DNA of 46,762 bases, taken from the NCBI GenBank assembly GCA_964390645.1, contig CAYMLL010000019.1, positions 1 to 46,762 on the forward strand. The letters run 5' to 3'. The stretch is from CAYMLL01 sp964390645 (GTDB lineage Bacteria > Planctomycetota > UBA8108). The translations under genes were made by a program, and so were the position numbers. The first letter of the stretch is position 1; every line of letters starts with the position of its first letter. Under the pieces are notes generated by a model, which saw only the letters and a list, made by a program, of their open reading frames with translations, made no database searches and was not told where the DNA came from. Below are positions 26,229 to 35,057 of the stretch, piece by piece.

Positions 26229-27401
26229 TCAGCGCAGCCGCCCGAGCCTCTGGCAGGCCTCGTCGAGCTCGCTGTCGGTCTTCGCGAAGCAGAAGCGCAG
26301 GATCCGGTCTCCGCCGGCGCCGTGGTAGAACGCCTTGCCCGGAACGGTCGCGACTCCCGTCTTCTCGAGAAGATACATCGCGCGGTCCTTGCTCGTCGTC
26401 CCGGGCAACGACGACGCGTCGACGAGAACGTAGTAGGCGCCTTGCGGCACGAAGGGTGTCAGACCTGCCCCCGCGAGCGCGTCGCAGATGATCCGACGCT
26501 TTGCGGTGTAGTCGCCGATCAAGGCCGCGTAGAAGGACTCGTCGAGCGCGTCGATACCGTCCGCGACTCCACGTTGAAGGGGAGCCGGAGCGCAGACGTA
26601 AACAAGATCGCTCATGTAGCCTATCACCCGCGCCCAGCGCGCGGCAGCGACCAGGTAGCCGACACGCCATCCCGTGATGCTGAAGGTCTTGGAGTACCCG
26701 GAGATCGTGATCGAGCGCTCCTTCAGCCCGGAGAAGCTCGCGGGACTGACGTGCTTGCGGCCGTCGTAGAGGAAGTACTCGTAGATCTCATCGGTGAAAA
26801 CAAAAAGGTCGTGTCGCTCGGCGAGGTCCGCGACCTGCGCCACCTCCTTGGTGGTGAAGACCTTGCCCGACGGGTTCGCAGGAGTACAGCAGACGATCGC
26901 CTTCGTCCTCGGCGTCACAGCCGCCTCGAGCGCATCCTCGGTGAAGGTCCAGTCGGGCGGCGTCATCTCGACGTAGCGCGGGACCGCCTCGACGGCGAGA
27001 AGCGTGTTGAGGTGATAGCCGTAGAAGGGCTCGAAGAGGATGACCTCGTCCCCGGGGTCGAGAAGCCCGAGACAGGTCGAAAAAAAAGCGCCCGTTGCAC
27101 CGGCGCTGACGACGATCTCGCCGTCGGGGTCCGCGTCGATACTGTTGTAGCTGCGCATCTTGCGGCTGATCGCGCGCCGTATCTCGTCGATGCCGTCGTA
27201 TCTCGTGTAGCTGTTGACACCCCCGTCCATCGCCGCCTGTGCTCCTCGACGCACGTCGATCGGCACCTCGGTGTCACAGACACCCTGCGCGAGATTGAGC
27301 CCCCCGACGCGATCGCATTCGATCGACATGTTGCGGATCTCCGATTGGACGACCAGATCGACCCGCTTGCTGAGCTCGAGAGGCACGGCGATCCTCGACA
27401 T
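26229..27401 (-). CDS. PLP-dependent aminotransferase, class I/II
   Basis: This is a cytosolic fold-type I aminotransferase of 390 aa. The Schiff-base lysine is Lys238 in SGYSKTFSITGWRVGY. Other PLP contacts visible are NPSGK (176-180), the Asp/Tyr of TDEIYEYF (203-210) and the C-terminal carboxylate-binding Arg in DRILRFCFAK. It resembles the aspartate/kynurenine/methionine aminotransferase group of family I, but the substrate cannot be decided. The ATG at 27401 starts MSRIAVPLELSKRV. It is convergent with the glycosylase gene (40 bp between stops) and divergent from the YdcF gene. Confidence 0.92.
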   Translation of the reverse strand: MSRIAVPLELSKRVDLVVQSEIRNMSIECDRVGGLNLAQGVCDTEVPIDVRRGAQAAMDGGVNSYTRYDGIDEIRRAISRKMRSYNSIDADPDGEIVVSAGATGAFFSTCLGLLDPGDEVILFEPFYGYHLNTLLAVEAVPRYVEMTPPDWTFTEDALEAAVTPRTKAIVCCTPANPSGKVFTTKEVAQVADLAERHDLFVFTDEIYEYFLYDGRKHVSPASFSGLKERSITISGYSKTFSITGWRVGYLVAAARWARVIGYMSDLVYVCAPAPLQRGVADGIDALDESFYAALIGDYTAKRRIICDALAGAGLTPFVPQGAYYVLVDASSLPGTTSKDRAMYLLEKTGVATVPGKAFYHGAGGDRILRFCFAKTDSELDEACQRLGRLR

Positions 27402-27699
27402 CCTGGGGGCTTCTGAATGCGAGCGATCCGGAGCGCCGGAGGAAGCTCGCGACCGACGACCTCGCTACCCGGCCCTACCGGAAACGCGAGCTCGAGGACC
27501 GCATGTTCCCACATCCGCTCCGGAGGTTGAAGGGGCGTCCCGAGGCTGTTCTTCCCCGAAGGTGTCCCCGATTCGCCGGCAAGGGAAGCTCGCCACGGAC
27601 TTCCTATTCGACGTATCCTTTCCGGCGGTGGTCGGCGTCCACGGGGCCGACCCGTATGCCGTGTCCCGTCTCTCCCGAAGACACCGATCCACTGAAGTG

Positions 27700-28461
27700 A
27701 TGACCTCACTCGTCCAGCTGCTACCGATTCTCGTCACCGTCAACATCGTCTGCTTCGTACTCTGCTGGCGCCGACGTCGCACGGAAGGTGGGCGACGAAT
27801 GCCACTGGCGCTCGGCGTCCTCACAGCCCTGCTCATCCTGATGACCTGGACACCGCTGAGCTGGGTTCTTGCCGGCACGCTCGAGTGGCAGTACTCCCAC
27901 GAGCCGCGACCCGACGGCGACGGTGACGTCATCGTGGTGCTCTCCGGCAATGTCTTTCAAGCGCGGTCCTACCGCCCGGTGCCTGTCCTCGGCCGCGACA
28001 CCTACGTCCGCTGTCGTCACGCTGCCTGGCTGCACAAGAACTGGCGCGGGCTGCCGGTGCTGGTCTCCGGCGGGAAGACCGACAAGCAGGCTCCGGAAAT
28101 GAGCCTCGCGGCCTCCATGGTCGAGTACCTGCAGCAGGAAGGAGTACCCGAGGAGAGCTTGTGGATCGAGGACCGCTCGCGCAGCACCTACGAGAACGCC
28201 GTCTACTGCGCGGAGATTCTCGCCGAGAAGGGCATCGAGCGCATCGTTCTCGTCACCGAGGGCTTCCACATGCCACGAGCTGCTGCGTGCTTCCGGGGAC
28301 AGGGACTCGAGGTGCTCGCCGCGCCCTGCGGACTCGGCGCCGTCGAGTTCCACAACCGCCTGGCGTCTTGGCTGCCGAGCCACTGGGCGCTGGCAAGCAA
28401 CGAGAGGGTCTTTCACGAGTGGGTGGGTCTGGCATGGTACTGGGTGCGCGGCCGGCTGTAG
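27700..28461 (+). CDS. YdcF/DUF218 membrane protein
   Basis: This is a 253-aa protein with two N-terminal hydrophobic segments (LVQLLPILVTVNIVCFVLCW, ALGVLTALLILMTWTPLSWV) and a DUF218 domain. That domain carries the family motifs DVIVVLSGN, LVSGGKTD, EDRSRSTYENAVYCAEIL and IVLVTEGFHMPRAAACF. DUF218 proteins (E. coli YdcF, SanA, ElyC) bind nucleotide-like ligands and act in envelope homeostasis; the reaction here is unknown. The ATG at 27700 directly follows an in-frame GTG; upstream codons to 27214 are antisense to the aminotransferase and not accepted. Its stop is close before the SMP-30 gene. Confidence 0.88.
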   Translation: MTSLVQLLPILVTVNIVCFVLCWRRRRTEGGRRMPLALGVLTALLILMTWTPLSWVLAGTLEWQYSHEPRPDGDGDVIVVLSGNVFQARSYRPVPVLGRDTYVRCRHAAWLHKNWRGLPVLVSGGKTDKQAPEMSLAASMVEYLQQEGVPEESLWIEDRSRSTYENAVYCAEILAEKGIERIVLVTEGFHMPRAAACFRGQGLEVLAAPCGLGAVEFHNRLASWLPSHWALASNERVFHEWVGLAWYWVRGRL

Positions 28462-28480
28462 AATGCCACGCAGAAAGCAC

Positions 28481-28516
28481 ACCATGAAACACACCATGAA
28501 ACACACCATGAGTCAC
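28481..28516 (+). repeat. 12-bp repeat carrying three in-frame ATG codons
   Basis: ACCATGAAACAC occurs at 28481-28492 and 28493-28504, and a third diverged copy ACCATGAGTCAC at 28505-28516. Each carries an in-frame ATG of the SMP-30 gene (28484, 28496, 28508). Confidence 0.9.
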
Positions 28517-29548
28517 GACAGCAGAGCCACCATCGTCGTCGTCCTCGTCGGCCTCGCCATGCTCGTCGGCTGCCGCGGGACGGCGGTCAAGACGGGCGCG
28601 GTGGTTCCGCTGCCGGATCACGCCTTCGAGCGCCTCGACCCACGCTTCGACAAGCTCGTGCCGCAGAATGCCGTCGTCGAGCTGCTCGCCGAGGGCTTCG
28701 CATGGTCCGAGGGGCCGGTCTGGCTCCCGGAGGACGAGTGCGTCGTCTTCTCCGACATCCCGAACAACCGCGTGATGAAGTGGAAGGACGGCGAGGGACT
28801 GTCGATCTACCTGCGCCCATCCGGCTACACCGGCACGAAGCGCCGTGGCGGCGAGGTGGGCTGCAACGGTCTCCTCCTCGATCCGGACGGCAAGCTCGTC
28901 CTCTGCCAGCACGGCGACCGACGCGTCGCACGACGCAAGGACGACTGGAGCTACGAGACCATCGTCGGCCACTACGGAGGCAAGCGCCTCAACAGCCCGA
29001 ACGACGCCGCGTATCGCCGCAACGGCGATCTCTACTTCACCGACCCACCCTACGGCCTCGAGGGCAACGTCAACGACCCGGCGAAGGAGCTCGACTTCCA
29101 GGGCGTCTACCGCCTGCCGAAGGGCGCGAAGGAGCCGATCCTGCTGACGAAGGACATGACGCGCCCGAACGGCATCGCGTTCTCACCCGACCAGAAGAAG
29201 CTCTACGTCGCGAACTCCGACCCTGACCGGGCCCACTGGATGGTCTTCGATGTCCAGGACGACGGATCGCTGGCGAACGGCAGGATCTTCTTCGACGCAA
29301 CGGGCTGGGTGAAGGCCGGGCGCCCCGGCCTCCCCGACGGTCTCAAGGTCGACACGAGCGGCAACCTCTGGGCGACCGGACCGGGCGGGGTGATCGTCCT
29401 GACGCCCGACGGCACGCATCTCGGTACGATCGACACGAAACAGAAGACCGCCAACTGCGGTTTCGGCGACGACGGATCGACGCTCTACATCTGCGCCGAC
29501 ATGTACCTGGCTCGGGTCCGGGTGAACGCCAAGGGCATGGGGTTCTGA
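28484..29548 (+). CDS. SMP-30/gluconolactonase family lipoprotein
   Basis: This is a six-bladed propeller lactonase of about 354 aa that hydrolyses sugar-acid lactones with one bound metal. Metal-binding signatures are visible: the Glu in WSEGPVW, Asn in LNSPNDAAYR and Asp in GLPDGLKVDTSGNLW. It is exported and probably lipidated (hydrophobic IVVVLVGLAMLVGC). The start is ambiguous because three in-frame ATGs sit in a 12-bp repeat and a fourth is at 28463; I chose 28484, and 28508 would give the most compact lipoprotein signal. It lies close to the YdcF stop at 28461 and 119 bp before the DUF1080-ThuA gene, with which it may form a sugar-degrading unit. Confidence 0.92.
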   Translation: MKHTMKHTMSHDSRATIVVVLVGLAMLVGCRGTAVKTGAVVPLPDHAFERLDPRFDKLVPQNAVVELLAEGFAWSEGPVWLPEDECVVFSDIPNNRVMKWKDGEGLSIYLRPSGYTGTKRRGGEVGCNGLLLDPDGKLVLCQHGDRRVARRKDDWSYETIVGHYGGKRLNSPNDAAYRRNGDLYFTDPPYGLEGNVNDPAKELDFQGVYRLPKGAKEPILLTKDMTRPNGIAFSPDQKKLYVANSDPDRAHWMVFDVQDDGSLANGRIFFDATGWVKAGRPGLPDGLKVDTSGNLWATGPGGVIVLTPDGTHLGTIDTKQKTANCGFGDDGSTLYICADMYLARVRVNAKGMGF

Positions 29549-29667
29549 CCCCTGAGCGAGAGCGGCGATGGCGATACCATCAATCCGGGAGTCTTCTTGC
29601 GCTCCTGAGATGGATTCCTCACGATGGCGCCGTCCCCCTCAACCCGGCTCGAAGACGAGGACTCCCC

Positions 29668-31212
29668 ATGACGATACGATGCGCCGCTGTTGCGACCCTG
29701 TGCTCGACCGCTCTCGTCGCCTCTGTTCTGACCGCACCCGTCGTCGCCGGGACACGGTCGCTCTTCGACGGGAAGTCACTCGCCGGCTGGAAGGCGCCCG
29801 ATCCGCGCTACTGGTCGGTGAAGGACGGCGCGATCACGGCCCGATCTTCGGCCGAGCTACCGTGTACGAAGAACCAGTTCCTCGTCTGGAGAGGCGGCGA
29901 TCTGGATGACTTCGACCTGCGCTTGAAGTTCCGCATCACCGGCCATCCCTCCGCGAACTCCGGAGTGCAGATCCGCTCGCAGATCGCCGCGGACGGCCAT
30001 GCGAGCGGCTACCAGGCCGACCTCGACCTCGCCGGTCAGTGGCGCGGCGCTCTCTACGACGAGCACACCGGACGACGCGTCCTGGCGAGCCCGGGTCAAA
30101 AGACAGTCATCACCGCCGACGGCAAGCGCACGACCGTGGCCCTCGGCGGCAGCCGGGCGACATTCGACCCCGACGGCTGGAACGACTACCGCATCGTCGC
30201 ACGTGGCCCGCGCATCACCCTCGAGGTCAACGGCACGCTCACCGCGGACGTCACCGATGAAGAGACGGGGCATCGCGACCTCCACGGCAAGCTGGCGTTG
30301 CAGATCCACTCGGGGCCTGCGATGACCGTGCAGTTCAAGGACATCAGCCTCGAGCGCCTGGCGCTGACGAAGGGCAACAAGAAGGTCGTGCTCGTCGCCG
30401 GTGCGCCGTCACACGGATCGGGTCAACACGAGCACAACGCCGGCATCACGTTGCTCTCGAAGCGACTGCGTGCGGTGCACGGCATCATCGCGACCGAGTA
30501 CCACGATCGCGGCTGGCCGAAAGACCCGAGCGCCTTCGACAACGCCGATGCCGTCGTCATCTACGCGGACGGTGGCGGTCGCCATCCGCTCAACGCCCAC
30601 CTCGACGAGTTCGACGCGCTCGCCAGACGCGGTGTCGGCCTCATGTGCATGCACTACGGCGTCGAGGTGCCGGTCGGCAAGCCGGGCGACGCGTTCAAGC
30701 GCTGGATCGGCGGACACTACGAGCACCTCTTCTCGTCGAACCCGCACTGGAGCGCCGACCTGAGCGTCAACGCGCAGCATCCGATCGGACGCGGGGTGAC
30801 GGGGACAGCAGTGCACGACGAGTGGTACTTCTCGATCCGCTTCCGCGACGGCCTGAAGGGTGTCGAGCCCATTCTCACGGCGAAGCCGAGCGACAAGACG
30901 CGCTCGAAGAACGGCTATCCGCCGAAGCCCTACCCTCACATCATAGAGCAGTCCGGCAGGGTCGAGACGCTGATGTGGGCGGTAGAGCGCCCGGACGGTG
31001 GTCGCGGCGTGGGCTTCACCGGAGGCCACTGGCACCGCAACTGGGCCCACGATGCGCAGCGCCGAGCCGTGCTCAACGCGATGGTGTGGGTCGCGGGAGC
31101 CGAGGTGCCCGAGGGCGGCGTCGCAAGCGAGGCGGTCAGCGTCGACGAGCTCAACGCCAACCTCGACCGGAAGCGCCGGATACTGAAGATCGAGCTCCCG
31201 GACGGGATCTGA
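29668..31212 (+). CDS. Secreted DUF1080 (3-keto-disaccharide hydrolase) plus ThuA fusion
   Basis: This is a 514-aa secreted protein with two domains. After a Sec signal (about 1-27), DUF1080/PF06439 covers about 30-225 (SLFDGKSLAGWKAPDPRYWSV, FRITGHPSANSGVQIRSQ, YQADLDLAGQWRGALYDEHTG). This jelly-roll domain is known in 3-ketodisaccharide hydrolases. The ThuA/PF06283 domain follows from about 235 to 475 (KVVLVAGAPSHGSGQHEHNAG, VVIYADGGGRHPLNAHLDEF, GGHYEHLFSSN, VERPDGGRGVGFTGGHWHRNW), a glutamine-amidotransferase-like fold linked to sugar metabolism. The fusion fits the Gfo/Idh/MocA and SMP-30 genes nearby. Which glycoside it attacks is unknown. Confidence 0.92.
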   Translation: MTIRCAAVATLCSTALVASVLTAPVVAGTRSLFDGKSLAGWKAPDPRYWSVKDGAITARSSAELPCTKNQFLVWRGGDLDDFDLRLKFRITGHPSANSGVQIRSQIAADGHASGYQADLDLAGQWRGALYDEHTGRRVLASPGQKTVITADGKRTTVALGGSRATFDPDGWNDYRIVARGPRITLEVNGTLTADVTDEETGHRDLHGKLALQIHSGPAMTVQFKDISLERLALTKGNKKVVLVAGAPSHGSGQHEHNAGITLLSKRLRAVHGIIATEYHDRGWPKDPSAFDNADAVVIYADGGGRHPLNAHLDEFDALARRGVGLMCMHYGVEVPVGKPGDAFKRWIGGHYEHLFSSNPHWSADLSVNAQHPIGRGVTGTAVHDEWYFSIRFRDGLKGVEPILTAKPSDKTRSKNGYPPKPYPHIIEQSGRVETLMWAVERPDGGRGVGFTGGHWHRNWAHDAQRRAVLNAMVWVAGAEVPEGGVASEAVSVDELNANLDRKRRILKIELPDGI

Positions 31213-31284
31213 TCGAGCCGGGTCGCACCCAGCTCCACGACGGGCACGAGCGATCGCCCCCGACGGCGGCGAAGATCGTGGTCT

Positions 31285-33378
31285 TCACTCGAAGAGCTTC
31301 TCGTGTCTCCAGGGCAGCCGCTCCATCTTGACGACGTCTTCCTCGAGGATGTAGCCCTCCTCGACGAGCTTCAACGTCCACGCCCGGAACTTCTCGAGGT
31401 AGCGATCGAAACTGCCGTAGCGCTCGACGACCGCGAGCCGCGGGTCGCCGGTCCCGTCGCGCTCCTTGACGGAAGGCGCGAACGGGATGTAGCCGCCCTG
31501 GAGGCTCAGCAGCTCCGTCTCCGATCCGATCGAGCGGTGTCGCAGATTCCAGCTCGTGTACGTCGCGACTGGAACGGCCACGCTCGGGAGCATCAGGAGG
31601 CCACGCTCGTTGTTGTCCGCTCCGTAGGCCGGCACCTTGACAACGTAGGCGCCGCGAGACACCGGCGGCTCGATCGTCGTTCGCCGCAACGTCGCGAATT
31701 CCGGTCCGCGATCGAGGAGCTCCGGCTGCTGGATGACCGTCGGGTAGCGCACTCCCGGTAGCGGACGCCAGCCGCTCTCGTGCGCACGCCAGCCGACGAG
31801 CTCGCCCCGGGAAATCCTCGGGTAGACGCTGGGCGGCGGCTCGACGCCGTTCTTCGTCCACGCGTCGAGCGACAGCACGAGGGATCGAAGAAAGGGGCGA
31901 TAGTCCGCCGGATTCGATGGCAGCTGACCCGATGCCCTCGATCGCGCCAATCCACTGCCCGGTCCGTGTTGCGTGCCTCCGAAGGAGTAGATACGCACCT
32001 CAGGTGGAATCTCGGCGTCACGCTGACCGAGGGGGTCGGTATGGACGAGCGAGCCGCTGCGGTGCCAGTACTCCGACGACGACTGCGTGTGAAAAACTCT
32101 CGGCACGGTATCGCTCGCGCGGGAGCGCCGCAGAATGCCGTCAGTCCTGCCGGTGAACGGATCACGCTCGTCGCCGTAGGTGAAGGGGAAGACGTCGGCC
32201 GGATAAAGGTGGTTATCGTGCTGAGCGTTGTGCCGGGTCGGCGAGGCAAAACGGTGGTTGAAAAAGCCCAGACCACCGCCCGTGACGTGCGGGATGATCC
32301 CGTCGAAGACGCGCCGACCGGCTTCATCGCAGTTGAACCCGTCGTGGACGAACATGCGCAGGCACCGGCCGCTCTGCGAGGTGCCGAAGCCGTGGGCGCG
32401 ATTCACGGCCGGCGCGCCGCTCTGGAGCCGCAGCGGGTTGCGATCGTCCGCGACGTACCTGAAGCACGAGACGAGGTCCCGAATTCCGGCGAGCCCGAGG
32501 CCCTGGACAATCGGTCCCTTGGCCTCGTACACGAGCTCGTAGATCGCGCCGGCCTGAAAGCCCCCTGCCAGGACGAGATCGATGCGCGGCAGCGCCGACG
32601 GCTCTCCCTCGTGCGTCGGCCACGATTTCTCCAGCCTCCACTGCGCGCGCGGAATCACCGTGCGCGTGTCCTTTTCGGCCAGGCGCCAGGTCAGCTTCGC
32701 CTCGCGCTCGCCCCGTTGGGTGGGCTCGTAGCTTCCGTGGCCGCCCCACTGCGAGATCGAGAGTTTCTGCGCATCGGCATTCGGGCACATCTCGGCGCGG
32801 ACGACACCGACGATGTCCTTGCCGTCCTCGGTCGCGACCGGCGCACGCAGCACGTACTTCGTACCGTTCGGCAGGACCTCCGCGATCCACCCGCTCCAGA
32901 CGACGATGAAGCCCTGGCGCGCGAAGAAGTGGTCGCTGCCACCCGCAACGATGCCCATGCAGGTCGGGTTGCCGCGGTTGTTGACGTCGTAGAAGACCGC
33001 GCCATTCGATCGCGAGATATCGACGGGCTTGAGGATGCCGACGTCCGCCGAGAACTCGACACGCCCCTTCGAGTCGCGGGGCGCCAGGTCGAGGTCGATG
33101 ATCCGTCGATTGTGCTCGCTGCGCGGGTCGACCGCAAAGTGGACCTTGCCACGCAGCATCTCGTACGCGCCACGCCCCTCGAACTCGCGTCCGTCCGCGT
33201 AAGGCGTCCGAGATGTGATGTCGATGCGCACGACCGCGGCGTGGACACCGCCAACGTAGAGCACGGTGCAGAAGAGGAGCAGGAATACTCGACGAAAGCC
33301 CCTGACGACGCAGAGACGGGGAGTCATCCGCACGTCGCAAGGACCACCTTCTCGCGGCTCTCGGTCCCGTCGTGTCAT
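31285..33378 (-). CDS. PF20091 alpha/beta hydrolase domain protein, secreted
   Basis: This 697-aa protein starts at ATG 33378 in an ATGA overlap with the sulfatase stop; ATG 33327 would give a standard signal peptide (VVRGFRRVFLLLFCTVLYVGGVHA). The bulk matches the large alpha/beta-hydrolase family PF20091 (Abhydrolase_10): VRIDITSRTPYADGREFEGRGAYE, DVNNRGN, FIVVWSGW, YELVYEAKGPIVQGLGLAGIRDLVSCFRY, the nucleophile elbow GTSQSGRCLR and HVTGGGLGFFNHRFASPTRH. The reaction is unknown; members of the family are predicted esterases. Close coupling with the sulfatase suggests joint action on an esterified or sulfated substrate. Confidence 0.88.
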   Translation of the reverse strand: MTRRDREPREGGPCDVRMTPRLCVVRGFRRVFLLLFCTVLYVGGVHAAVVRIDITSRTPYADGREFEGRGAYEMLRGKVHFAVDPRSEHNRRIIDLDLAPRDSKGRVEFSADVGILKPVDISRSNGAVFYDVNNRGNPTCMGIVAGGSDHFFARQGFIVVWSGWIAEVLPNGTKYVLRAPVATEDGKDIVGVVRAEMCPNADAQKLSISQWGGHGSYEPTQRGEREAKLTWRLAEKDTRTVIPRAQWRLEKSWPTHEGEPSALPRIDLVLAGGFQAGAIYELVYEAKGPIVQGLGLAGIRDLVSCFRYVADDRNPLRLQSGAPAVNRAHGFGTSQSGRCLRMFVHDGFNCDEAGRRVFDGIIPHVTGGGLGFFNHRFASPTRHNAQHDNHLYPADVFPFTYGDERDPFTGRTDGILRRSRASDTVPRVFHTQSSSEYWHRSGSLVHTDPLGQRDAEIPPEVRIYSFGGTQHGPGSGLARSRASGQLPSNPADYRPFLRSLVLSLDAWTKNGVEPPPSVYPRISRGELVGWRAHESGWRPLPGVRYPTVIQQPELLDRGPEFATLRRTTIEPPVSRGAYVVKVPAYGADNNERGLLMLPSVAVPVATYTSWNLRHRSIGSETELLSLQGGYIPFAPSVKERDGTGDPRLAVVERYGSFDRYLEKFRAWTLKLVEEGYILEEDVVKMERLPWRHEKLFE

Positions 33379-34973
33379 CCCTCTCTCACCGCCGCCTCGT
33401 CGGTTTTCTTCGCGTTCCTGGCTCTCTTCGTCTTCTTCTTCCCGGACGTGCGCCCCGGAACCGGTCCACCAACCTTCTTCGCCCATTCGACGTAGGCAGC
33501 CGCCATGGCTTCCGCCCGCTCCGGCAGCTCGGAGCGGAGGTCCTTCGTCTCCGTGCGATCTACCGCGATGTCGTAGAGCGCCCAACGCTTCGTCGGCTTC
33601 TCCCAGACGAGCTTCAGGTCCCCCTCACGCACCGCATGGTTGCCGGACCACTGCCAGAAGAGCCGCTTGTGCGCCGCTCGTCTCTCGCCGCGAAGCACCG
33701 GTGCAAGGCTCAGACCCTCGACCGGAATGATGCTCTTGCCTTCGCGCTTCCGCGGGTACGTGGCGCCTGCGAGCTCGGCGAAGGTCGGAAGGAAGTCGAT
33801 GATGTGGCCGACCTGATCGGTCAGTGTCCCCGGCTTGACGACTCCCGGCCAGTGAACGATCAATGGAGTCGCGATGCCGCCCTCGTGCACCCACGCCTTG
33901 AAGCGCCGGAACGGCGTGTTCTGCGCCCAGGCCCATCCCGGCCCGCAGGTCGTGTAGAACTCCTTCGGCCCCGGAAGGTTCTCCGGCCGGTCGCCGCGCA
34001 GCTGCTCTCCACAGCCGCCGTTGTCGGAGAGAAAGAGCACCAGCGTGTTCTTGTCGACGCCACTGTCGCGCAGTGTCCTCAGCAGCCTGCCGATGTTCTG
34101 GTCCATCGAGTCGATCATCGCCGCGTAGACCGCCATGCGCAGGTCTTCCCACTCGCGATGCTTCGTGTCGGCCCACGGCTTCGCTCGCGGCTCCTGCCCG
34201 GGACGCTTCCACTTCGGATCGACGAGACCCATCTCCACCATTCGCCGGTAGCGTTCGTCGCGCAGCTTCTCCCAGCCTTCGAGATACTTCCCCTTGTACT
34301 TCGCGATGTCCTCCGGCTTGGCGTGAAGCGGATAGTGCGGAGCGGTGTAGCAGACGTGCACGAAGAACGGCTTCTTCTCGTTCGCGAAGAGTCTAATCGA
34401 CTCGATCGCGTGGTCGGTGATCGCATCGGTCATGTAGAAGTTTTCGGGGAATTCCGACACCTGCTTGTCGTCATGGCCGAACTTGCGGATGCGCGCGCCC
34501 TTGAAGGCGGGGTCTCTCTGCGCCGGATCGAAGAAGTTGCAGCAGCCGTCGAGAAGCCCCCAGTAGCGGTCGAAGCCCCGCCGGAAGGGATGCTGGTCGG
34601 GTCCCGATCCGAGATGCCACTTGCCGCTGAGCGCGGTACGGTAGCCGGCCGTCCGCAGAACCTCCGGAATCGTCACCATCTCGCGCGTCAGCAGACGGCG
34701 AAAGCGCGGGTGGAGTCCGGTGATCACGGACGCGCGCGTCGTGTTGCACTTCGCGCAGTTGTAGAACTGCGTGAATCGAAGACCTTGACGCGCCAGACGG
34801 TCGAGGTTCGGCGTCCTGACCTCGCCGCCGTAGCAGCCGAGGTCGGAGTAGCCCATGTCGTCGCAGAGGATCAAGACGATGTTGGGCCGTGGGGCCGCAT
34901 CGAGTGAAGATCCCGTATGGACGAGAGGAAGCAGGAGAGCGACGAGCATCGGGGATGTGCGGTTCTGTCTCAT
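33375..34973 (-). CDS. Sulfatase (arylsulfatase type), secreted
   Basis: This is a sulfatase of the alkaline-phosphatase superfamily, 532 aa, with a signal peptide (MLVALLLPLVHTGSSLDA). The metal-site start is RPNIVLILCDDMGYSDLGCYGG. The active-site motif is KCNTTRASVITG: the cysteine to become formylglycine is present, but the usual Pro of C-x-P-x-R is Thr, so C-x-T-x-R. ALSGKWHLG, LFLSDNGG and the C-terminal LYDIAVDRTETKDL are also diagnostic. The start at 34973 follows the family; the frame extends to 35834, but that overlaps the divergent sulfatase. It is translationally coupled to the PF20091 gene. A low-complexity lysine-rich tail (GKKKTKRARNAKK) ends the protein. Confidence 0.92.
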   Translation of the reverse strand: MRQNRTSPMLVALLLPLVHTGSSLDAAPRPNIVLILCDDMGYSDLGCYGGEVRTPNLDRLARQGLRFTQFYNCAKCNTTRASVITGLHPRFRRLLTREMVTIPEVLRTAGYRTALSGKWHLGSGPDQHPFRRGFDRYWGLLDGCCNFFDPAQRDPAFKGARIRKFGHDDKQVSEFPENFYMTDAITDHAIESIRLFANEKKPFFVHVCYTAPHYPLHAKPEDIAKYKGKYLEGWEKLRDERYRRMVEMGLVDPKWKRPGQEPRAKPWADTKHREWEDLRMAVYAAMIDSMDQNIGRLLRTLRDSGVDKNTLVLFLSDNGGCGEQLRGDRPENLPGPKEFYTTCGPGWAWAQNTPFRRFKAWVHEGGIATPLIVHWPGVVKPGTLTDQVGHIIDFLPTFAELAGATYPRKREGKSIIPVEGLSLAPVLRGERRAAHKRLFWQWSGNHAVREGDLKLVWEKPTKRWALYDIAVDRTETKDLRSELPERAEAMAAAYVEWAKKVGGPVPGRTSGKKKTKRARNAKKTDEAAVREG

Positions 34974-35057
34974 GACGCGCCATGTTAGCATCGCGGCGTT
35001 CCGGCAGAAAACGGAACCTCGATGTGATCCGCAGGTGCCGTCAACCCGAGGTGCGCC

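Noticed and set aside
33379..33585. Extended N-terminus of the PF20091 hydrolase
   Set aside because: The extra codons overlap the sulfatase gene and read as low-complexity charged sequence.
31780..34907. Plus-strand frames of 571 and 511 codons
   Set aside because: Antisense shadows of the PF20091 hydrolase and sulfatase genes, which have clear motifs on the other strand.
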